Shown here one piece after another: positions 56,548 through 64,000 of a stretch of 64,000 nucleotides of DNA (position 1 is the first letter of the stretch; the number at the start of each line of letters is the position of its first letter). The stretch is from Gentiana macrophylla (taxonomy: Eukaryota > Streptophyta > Magnoliopsida > Gentianales > Gentianaceae), in assembly GCA_026214975.1 (NCBI GenBank), contig CM047815.1, forward strand, positions 76,351,299 through 76,415,298. The letters are read 5' to 3'. Below the pieces are notes generated by a model that was not told the DNA's origin, made no database searches, and saw only the letters and a list, made by a program, of their open reading frames with translations. Position numbers and translations under genes: made by a program.

Positions 56548-57326
56548 CTGGGGCAGACTTACCTTGTAGGGTGGGGGGGAGGAGGCAATCGCCACCCCCT
56601 CAGATCTGGAAAAAAAAAAAAAAAAAATGTATGTTGTGATTTTTCGCCCACTAAAAATTTATACCATATCAGCTATGATACTCCCTTCATTTTTTTTCTG
56701 TCACATTTCATAATTTAATTTGTTATTATTTATCTGTCATTTTACATTTTCAATGCATTATTTATTTAATTATTTTTCTCATTTACCAATAAAGTATTTA
56801 TATCTCCAATAAAAAATACATTTCTAATACTAAAAACTTATTTACCAACAAAATATTTACATCTCCAATAAAAAATATATATTTTCAATACTACATTTTA
56901 GACATATTATTTACTTTCTTAATTTATGTGATTCTTGTTTCTGCGACAGATAAAAAACGGAGAGAGTAATTGGATAAATTAAAAACTTTTACTGTGTTTA
57001 TTAAAATATATAATCATTACAAAAGTGATACATCTAAACAAATATTAATAAGATTTTACTTATAAAAAAAATTTAGAATACTAATGTATGAAATATTTTC
57101 CCTTAAGAAAATTGTTAATAATGAGAGTAAATGATTAATGTGTTCGGATCATGCGATATATAGTAGGTTTCTTCCAATATTTATCGCAAAATGTATAGTA
57201 TTGTTTATATAGTAGTATTTCTCCTCGAATCCATGGAGGCATAAAACACACAAGTATACATGTTTCTGATTACGAAAAAATTCTAGGTTTATCGCCCCAT
57301 CTCCCGGGATCCTGTGTCTGCCCCTG
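56548..57326. mobile_element. hAT-type non-autonomous element, 779 bp
   Basis: Ends CTGGGGCAGAC and GTCTGCCCCTG (inverse CAGGGGCAGAC, one mismatch) with an 8-bp duplication CCTTCGAT (56540-56547) / CCTTCAAT (57327-57334). It cuts the LINE between A-F-D and R-V-V-W. A poly-A run follows the left end, and a Stowaway MITE lies inside. Confidence 0.88.
56681..56966. mobile_element. Stowaway-like MITE inside the hAT element
   Basis: 286 bp bounded by TA (56679-56680, 56967-56968). Ends are CTCCCTTCATTTTTTTTCTG and CAGATAAAAAACGGAGAGAG, inverted; A/T-rich core. Confidence 0.8.
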
Positions 57327-57567
57327 CCTTCAATAGAGTTGTGTGGAGATACATTTCGGCTATTATGGATAGAATGGGATTACTATCGCTGTTTGTAGGC
57401 ATATTTATGTGTATGGTATCATCGGACTCTTCCTTATTAATGGGAGGCCATGTCGGCGGTTGGTGCCAACTCGTGGCATTACGCAGGGAGATCCATTATC
57501 ACCCTCGCTTTTCATCATTTATGCGGAGAGTCTCACTATACTCATTAATAAAACCGGTGTGGACGGG

Positions 57568-59478
57568 CATTAGGAAATCAACGCAGAAACGCAGCGGAAT
57601 TCAAAAATTTGATTTTCTTTTTCTCAAGATCGACTTCGTTTAAACAACAAGCATAAAAGAAGTAGACAAAAGAACACCTTGGTTGAACCAATTGGATCGA
57701 TGCTTTGTCTACGGTTGCATTTCTGCCAAGCGTTCGGCCTCTACCGGTGATCAACACGAACACCTCGCCGGAATCTCATCATTGATTGCTACCAGAAAAC
57801 TCGGTTGCTAGACCGACCTTTTCTCTCTCACAAATCTCTCCCTAAGAAGCTCTCTATTTTTCACAAGAAACTATTAGTCTTTTGAAATTGTGTTGTACAA
57901 AAGAATAACCAACCTCTTTCTTATATAGGTGTTGGGCGCCGCTTTTAGATCCCAATCTGATTGGAGAAGCTTCCTAGTAGATTGGGGAGAAAGAAAACAT
58001 TTCACTAATAAAATAAGGAAAATTCATTTGATTAATTTATCTCATTTAATTTAATATCTCATATTAAATATTTCCAAAATATTGTCAATATCTAATATTG
58101 ACTATCTTTATCAAATTACCATAAATCAATTTATATATGTGTGCAAATCTATACACACTAATATCTAATATATATAATATAATGCCATAATTGACTAATC
58201 TTGCAAGATCTTTGTGTATCAATATACACAAAAACATGCGCACCATATATATGCAAATATATATCTAATTAGTCAACATGATTAATATAATACTATGATT
58301 AATTAATTTATAAAATACATGTGTATCATAATACACAAAACATTTCGACATACATATCTAATATATGTATATTTAATTAATCAGTATAATTAATATCTTG
58401 TATTTCATTTGTTCGTAATAAAAAAATATCACCATATTAATTTATCACAATAACACTTTATAGTCGAGATAAAATTTTCCTTATTTGGTTATCACTATAA
58501 CCGCATTTTAATCCGACTAGATGTTCTTATGTGTGTGACACGATAGGCCTCCGAATATGTTAGCCGTAGGCACAAAGTGCAAATTATGAAAATGCCCTTC
58601 ATACCTAACGATCATGGGATATCGTCTAGCAACACACCGTGACCCCCAATCATCGGAAGAGTCAAATGCAATGACTACTACCTTTCATATGAAACAGTTA
58701 CCGTGTAAATAGAATCATATCACTGTAATAATATCCATACGGTCGTACGTCGAGTGTCAAACATCAACGACCGTATCTTATAATCTGGATATCATGCTCT
58801 CTCGATGTAAATCATTTACTTCCACTTTGCAAAGATTCACGAGAGTAAGACATTCCTTATAAGAAGGCTCTTTCGATATTCACCCCTACTGATAGGGTAC
58901 GCGATTTCCGGACAACCAAACATGTATACTCTGCATGCTTCAGTATAGCACCCAATCACTACCGCATGATCGCCCCGTGGCTAGAGGAAACCTCAATAGT
59001 GACAAAGCATGACAATCCACACCGTGATGCCATGAAGACTCCGGTCTCAAGATAATTACACAACTGCCACATACTGCGACACTTAATAAAGTAAGCGGGT
59101 CAGTCTAACGTACGCATGTTCTAATACACGTCCACGTACAGTCCAAGTGTCTCTACACTTCGATAGACGAGATCTATCTCTGCCCTTAAAGACATAAGAC
59201 ATCTAATACGTGCTAGTCTGTTTGTACTATCAATGCCCTATTTAATAGTACATAAGCCTAGAGACATTTAAGTATCAAACTTATTAAAGTGATTAGAGAT
59301 CTCATCAACCATAATCGTCTGTCATGGTTTCTCTATCACAGTTTAATACTAAGGACGTTATCATATAACAATTCATAATTGGTTCTTTAAAAGAACAAAT
59401 ATATGAAAACAGAAAAGCCATGATCCGACCCGATCGGATCCGGTCCAACCCGATTGGGTTTATGACACTATTTCAACA
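57568..59478 (-). mobile_element. LTR family A, copy 3 (solo LTR)
   Basis: About 1.9 kb collinear with copy 2, in the same minus orientation; right end TTTCAACA at 59478, left end decayed (CATTAGGAAATC). Removing it with one GGGGT restores the LINE reading G-V-D-G-V-T-F, so GGGGT (59479-59483) is the likely duplication, its left copy now mutated. No internal domain, so a solo LTR. The A/T-rich core lacks the long (AT)n run of the other two copies. Confidence 0.88.
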
Positions 59479-59483
59479 GGGGT

Positions 59484-61325
59484 GACGTTCTGTCGGCATG
59501 ATGATGTTTTGATTAGCCACCTACCTTCTATTTGCGGGTGATAGCCTATTATTCTTCAAAGTCGTTGAGGGCTCCACTCAGTCTATGAGTGATGTTATTC
59601 ACCATTAGGAGGATTTGCCTAGGTACGCCATTAATACACACAAATCATCATTATATTTCAGTTAAGAGTGGGGCATAATGTTAGAGTTCAAGTGAGTGAG
59701 TTGCTAAATGTTCTTATTGGCAGGGGAATTGGAAATACCTAGGGTTGCCTTTCATGAACGGCCGATCTCAGTCTCAAATCTTTTCATATCTGGAAGATAG
59801 AACCCGGAGAAAGCTTAGTGGTTGGACAAAAAAACTTATGTCGACTGCGGACAAGGAGATTTTAATGAGAAAAAAACGTCTTGCATGCTACACCAACCTT
59901 TGTTATGCAATGTTTTTCTATTCTGGAGCCCATGTTGCATACTTTGGAGATGCTATGTCGAAGGTTTTTATAGAGAGGCACGGATGAAAGAATAAAGATC
60001 CACTATCGTCAATGGGTTGTTTGCAGATATGAGAGGGCTGAGGTTTAGATATCTCCGCTACTTCAATACGGCCCTTTTGGTGAAGGTCTAGAGGATACTG
60101 AAATACCCGAATACTCTTGTTAGTAAGGTGGTTGGTGTGAAGTATTTCCGAGATGGTAATATCATTGATTCTAGGGTAGGGCTCATGCCATCCTTCCTTT
60201 GGAAGAGTTGGCATGAAGGGAATGAGCTCTTATTCCGGGGCTACGTTGGAAAGTTTGCAATATAGCCTTGATTAATGTTTATCATGATGCATGGATATCT
60301 AGGCCCCATAGTTTTCACATTACCTCATTGTCTCACGATTCTATTGTTGCCACGTTAATAGATCTGCAAACTCGCCATTGGACTAAAGAGCTGGTACTTT
60401 CGGCATTCTACCCATATGAAGCATGGGCAATCGTTAGCATCTCCTTCCTGCCGAACTCTAATCGGGATGGTGTCATATCGCATTGTGATAAACGGGGAAT
60501 ATTAATTTTTAAATGTGGGTATCATCCGACTTTTAATCTATACCGTATGGATATTGGTTTTAATGGTGCGTCATCCTCAGAGGGGTCGGACTAGATTTAG
60601 CGTCGGGTGTGGAGATTATTGGTAAAACCACGTATCAAGCATTTCATCTGGCGGTCCTTATATGATTGTCTCCCAAGTCCCAACTAATTACAATCTAAGA
60701 AAACACAATGTTGGAGGGACAACTTGTGGTCTTTGTAGGAGGGAGGATGAAACGCAGAGCCGTATCCTTTTTCACTATGTGGTTCCTTATAAGGTTTGGT
60801 CTGTGTTAAATGATAGGGCTATCATTAATGGTCTTCATTCGACAACGGATTTCAAAGGCTTGTTGGCTTTCCTTTTACAAGATTGTGATGAGGAGAGAAT
60901 GTCTTATCTTGCTACCTTAATGTGGTTGATATGGAAGGCTCGATGTGCTAGGAATTATATATGAACGGGTTCCCGTAGATATTGGCTTAATTCTTTCTTC
61001 TTCTTACGCGGAGGCTGAGGTGTTCATGTTTCCGTCGCGTTCGAATGGCGCTCATGCCAATCCACCCTTACACCCGATGATATGGAGTATGGACAACCTC
61101 TCCTTATGGTATGATCAAATGTAACATGGATGTTGTAGTGTTGGATGACCGTGAGGAAATTGGGTTGATTTTTCGGGAACATGATGGACATGTCCTACAT
61201 GCTATATCAGAATTCTTAGTAAGTTCGTATTCGGTGAAGGCCGTGGAAATGAATGCTATTTTACGGGGACTACAATGTATGGAGCATCTTGATTACCAAT
61301 CTTTGGTTATGGAGAGATCCCCTTA
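59484..61325 (+). pseudogene. LINE ORF2: RT catalytic block to RNase H
   Basis: S-H-L-L-F-A-G-D-S-L-L-F-F near 59515-59555 is the RT catalytic block, reading AGD where ADD is needed. Then come L-S-G-W-T-K-K-L (59816), the connector H-D-A-W-I (60285), and the knuckle C-G-L-C-R-R-E-D-E-T...H (60725-60780). An RNase H-like domain (61105-61320) starts K-C-N-M-D and keeps A-V-E-M-N-A. Frames change several times. Confidence 0.83.
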
Positions 61326-61326
61326 T

Positions 61327-61500
61327 ATGTATGCAGGCGTTTGTGGGACTCTCAAATTATTGTCTCCAGAAAAATTTATCATTGCCTCCAGAAGGATTTG
61401 AACCCGAGAACCTAAATGGACTCTCAAATTATTGTCTCCAGAATGATTTGAACTTGAGAGCTTCTGATCTCAAGACCTCATTTGAGCTAGGCCTCATCGA
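61327..61500 (-). mobile_element. SINE-like tRNA-derived unit with a partial tandem copy
   Basis: Minus strand from 61500: GAGGCCTAGCTCAAATGAGG (box A-like) and AGTTCAAATC (box B-like, 61453-61444) at tRNA-like spacing. The segment CTCAAATTATTGTCTCCAGA occurs twice (about 61350 and 61423), each before a box B-like sequence. No clear target duplication. Confidence 0.5.
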
Positions 61501-61501
61501 C

Positions 61502-62215
61502 AATTTTATTTAAAATGTTTGAATCATATCATTTTACTTAACTTATATAGAATATAGATCCCCTCCTATACACGGAAGGGGTATATGGTGTTCACACCTG
61601 AGGAAGGAATATTTTTTTTTTGTTTTTTTGTTTACGACCCTAAATGCATAGGACTAATCAGTGCAGAGGAGGAGATTCTGCTGCAACTAACAAATATACT
61701 TCTTTTGTTTCGAAATAACTGAGACATTTATCAAAAACACGTATATTAAATACTCCCTCCGTCCCACAATATAAGATCTTTTGTTCATTTCACACAGTTT
61801 AAGAAAACCTAGTAAATGAGTTAGTTTTTAGTATTTCAATGTAAAATATTGTCTTGTTTTCTGAGACTGACTAATAATATTGCATTGTTTAGTGTGAAAA
61901 TGAAAATAATGCATTTAATATTATATTGGAATGTGAGAAAGACTTATATTTTAGGACACCAAAAAAAAGTTAAAAAGACTTATATTACGAGACGAAGGGA
62001 GTACTTGAGTTGATGGTTTAATTTGAATGCCAAAATAACTAAAAAAACTCTTAGCCTATAATTAATACAAAGTTATATTCATTCTATCACTCCTTAATAA
62101 ATAAGGATAGATGTTGAAAAATTACAATAAATATTGTATTTGAAATATAAATTGCCTTATTTATTTTGAAATAAATCTATTTGACAACTGCCTCCGTTAT
62201 TTCAGAAACGATGGA
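61502..62215. mobile_element. MITE nested in a MITE
   Basis: Outer element roughly 61700-62212 shares the CCTTAATAAATAAGGATAGA phrase with 54984-55243 and ends near CTCCGTTATTTC. It is split by the Stowaway MITE at 61753-62001. 61502-61699 has no gene, only a T-run. Confidence 0.6.
61753..62001. mobile_element. Stowaway-type MITE (inner)
   Basis: 249 bp bounded by TA (61751-61752, 62002-62003). Ends are CTCCCTCCGTCCCACAATAT and ATTACGAGACGAAGGGAG. Confidence 0.88.
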
Positions 62216-62470
62216 TTAATTACTAAAGGTAGCAGCCGTACTGTATTGTAAATCACCGGTTAAAAATGTCAGGAAAAAAAAAAAAAAAAAAAAACCAAAC
62301 CTCCGATCCTTCCCAATGTCATTTATCCAAATTATATAGACGAATAATTGAAGTTTACTAAGAAAAGGGAAACATAAAATATCAATGTGACTAATAACTA
62401 CATACAAAGTCATATAGAGATTTACCACACATCAGTCACTTTGATATTTCATACAAAAACACGGTTTAAT
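62216..62470 (-). other. Probable 3' flank/UTR of the host gene
   Basis: A/T-rich sequence downstream of the stop of the minus-strand exon, with a long A run (62274-62294) on the plus strand. No terminator can be assigned. Confidence 0.35.
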
Positions 62471-62812
62471 TTAATTAATCAAGTTGAAATTTAAAGCACC
62501 ACCTTCATAGTACTGTCCACTATCATCGCCGCCGCCGCCACCATTCAAGTCCTCATATCCTCCACCACCAATATTAATCTTACCCATAAATTCGACTTCT
62601 TCAAGTTCTCCAGTAATATCTTCAGATTTGTCCTTAGAGCTGCTGGCAGAAGATAATAACTGTGGCGAAGACGTTATGAGGCGGCCAACAATCGGGACTG
62701 GCTCCGTCTGCTGCCGCCCATCTCGTGGTGGTGAGAACATCACCGGCATGTACTCGTCAGCTTCACATAGGAACCTTGAATTCTTGAAGTGCTCTTTCAG
62801 TGTTTCTATGCC
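62471..62812 (-). CDS. Terminal exon of a host protein-coding gene, product unknown
   Basis: A minus-strand open frame of 113 codons after a good acceptor (CATCCTTAG/GGCATAG at 62812), ending with TAA at 62471. It begins [15 protein letters not shown], continues M-P-V-M-F-S-P-P-R, and has a Ser-rich stretch, an acidic stretch (E-L-E-E-V-E-F) and a Gly-rich tail ([18 protein letters not shown]). Codon use and composition differ from the transposons. The upstream exons should lie right of the window. A nuclear regulatory protein would fit the low-complexity acidic tail, but I do not recognise the family and assign no function. Confidence 0.6.
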   Translation of the reverse strand, partial: GIETLKEHFKNSRFLCEADEYMPVMFSPPRDGRQQTEPVPIVGRLITSSPQLLSSASSSKDKSEDITGELEEVEFMGKINIGGGGYEDLNGGGGGDDSGQYYEGGALNFNLIN

Positions 62813-64000
62813 CTAAGGATGTATTTAAAATAAAAAAAATAAAAAAAACAATTAAAAATTTAATAAAAAAAAAAGGATGTGATGGGATGTGTTATTTAAT
62901 CAACCCACCTACAAAGATTGTTTTATAAAGTCAATCCCTTAATAATAGGATGGAGGATGTCCTTTTTAACACCTGATCGTGTAGCCTCAAACATTTAAGT
63001 GTGTGATGTGATGTACATAATCAAGTGCTGGAAGGAACATAAAATATAAAAAAAAAAAGTAATCCTTCCGTATCTAATAAGTTGATATGATATAAGTCAT
63101 TTCACCGTAAAAATATAATAATAATTAATCATCATCTAACTCGTAATTTATATTCATCTAATAATTTCAGTTACTCACAATTTTTAGAAGTAAGATGAAC
63201 AAATTTTATAATATACAACCGTAGTAAGAAAGGTTGTAACAAATAACATACATTACAACTATTCGTTTTAACCTCTTTTACACATGATAAAAATGTATTA
63301 TATGAAATAAAATAAAAAGAGAGGCTCTAATGCATGTCATTTAATACAACCTTTTTACAACCGTTGCACCATAAAATCTCTCAAGTTATTATTATAATAT
63401 AAAAGATATAAAAGTCTAAAACTGAACCACTTTATAATTAAACAGAGAAATGTTAAGAGAAACAACTATAGTGTATGCAAACGAGTAACACAATACATTT
63501 TCACTCTTGATTATGCATGATACTTATTGATCGTAATGTAGGCTCAATAATCAATGGGGCACAAGTATATTGTATCACTCGTTGAGACACGTGTTGTATC
63601 AGCACTCAATTAAATATATAAATACAGGGTAATATGAAGTACAATTATGAGTATAGAGTCACAATCACTTCACCACAACAAGTGACAGAACCATTTTTTT
63701 CACAATTATTCACGATGTAGGACACAATGATAACAATTTGGAACCATAACGATGAAGATAAAACGTATGTGGCACAACAAAATTATCACAACAAACTTTT
63801 GCACCAATGATATTTATAGGACCCAAACGAATTCACAGCTGCCACATCATAATCAATTATATAGAAGTGTGCGTGTTTATGGTATTTTGTTATGACAATA
63901 TCACTACACAATGATGAACAATGAAAAAAGAGGTTGTGTCACCCAAGTGATTGTGTCTGTCATTACCATTACCACGAATGATCGTTAGCAAATGATGAAA
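62813..64000 (-). other. Presumed intron or flank of the host gene with MITE-like repeats
   Basis: No second exon seen. 63217-63385 holds AACCGT...GGTTGTA inverted phrases related to 21967-22120. A short inverted pair CACAATCACTT (63660-63670) / AAGTGATTGTG (63945-63955) may bound another MITE; no target duplication is evident. Confidence 0.4.

Larger units (their letters stand above)
56285..57567 (+). pseudogene. LINE ORF2 reverse transcriptase, first half
   Basis: Y-R-L-I-S-I-C-N-S-I-Y-N-L-I and V-A-L-K-L-D-M-A-K-A-F-D are the L1 RT blocks up to 56547. Deleting 56548-57334 joins A-F-D to R-V-V-W-R-Y-I-S, the expected next residues. The second block has the R-G-I-T-Q-G-D-P-L-S-P region near 57468-57500 (with a one-base shift) and ends with K-T-G-V-D-G at the LTR insertion. 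Stops and frame changes are present. Confidence 0.83.
56285..61325 (+). mobile_element. Second L1-type LINE, plus strand, broken twice
   Basis: Net pieces 56285-56547, 57335-57567 and 59484-61325 form one collinear ORF2 remnant from the RT N-terminal part to RNase H. A hAT element and LTR family A copy 3 interrupt it. No poly(A) or target duplication was found for the LINE itself; a SINE-like unit abuts the 3' side. Confidence 0.85.

Noticed and set aside
57563..59483. Perfect 5-bp duplication around LTR family A copy 3
   Set aside because: The right side has GGGGT, but the left side is decayed (GGGCA), so only an inferred duplication is reported.

Overview
This is nuclear DNA from a flowering plant, most likely a eudicot (an asterid would fit, but I cannot fix the lineage). 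It has no bacterial or viral gene layout. Almost all of it is transposable-element DNA: Ty1/copia and Ty3/gypsy (Athila-like and Tat/Retand-like) retrotransposons, solo LTRs, TRIMs, L1-type LINEs, SINEs, and Stowaway, hAT, PIF/Harbinger and Mutator-like elements. There is one decayed insertion of plastid DNA. The only host gene I can support is a terminal exon on the minus strand near the right end (62471-62812).

Layout. 1-1703 is the 3' end of a gypsy LTR inserted in an LTR called here family A (1704-3355). A tRNA-derived SINE (4059-4286) follows. A first nest, 4425-21501, is a 5'-truncated L1 LINE split by two insertions. One is a solo LTR (5235-13230) that itself carries a coding-free Athila-like element (6027-10595) and a scrambled duplication. 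The other is a small copia TRIM (14162-21456) that carries a nearly complete copia element (15156-21183). A decayed Tork/TNT1-like copia element lies at 22755-28005. A plastid ycf2-23S rRNA mosaic (about 29085-30048) is interrupted by a 507-bp TRIM. After a Stowaway MITE comes a second nest, 31582-54252: Harbinger-type ends around a permuted Tat/Retand-like element, around a second family A solo LTR (32695-49070), around a 14.4-kb Athila-like element (33260-47619). The right part has MITEs, a second L1 LINE (about 56285-61325) broken by a hAT element and a third family A LTR, a SINE-like unit, a nested MITE pair and the host exon.

The order of insertion can be read directly, because most junctions keep target-site duplications: CAGAC, ACGGT, TACCT, TGAGG, CTAGT, TCTTG, ATCCT, ATTAT, an 18-bp LINE duplication and a 14-bp SINE duplication. 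Every gag-pol set is broken by frameshifts, stops or lost catalytic residues, so nothing here looks autonomous now. The least usual signals are short CG-rich palindromes in LTRs of unrelated families, the Tat/Retand-like unit whose internal halves are swapped around one LTR and bounded by a 45-bp direct repeat, and the plastid mosaic.
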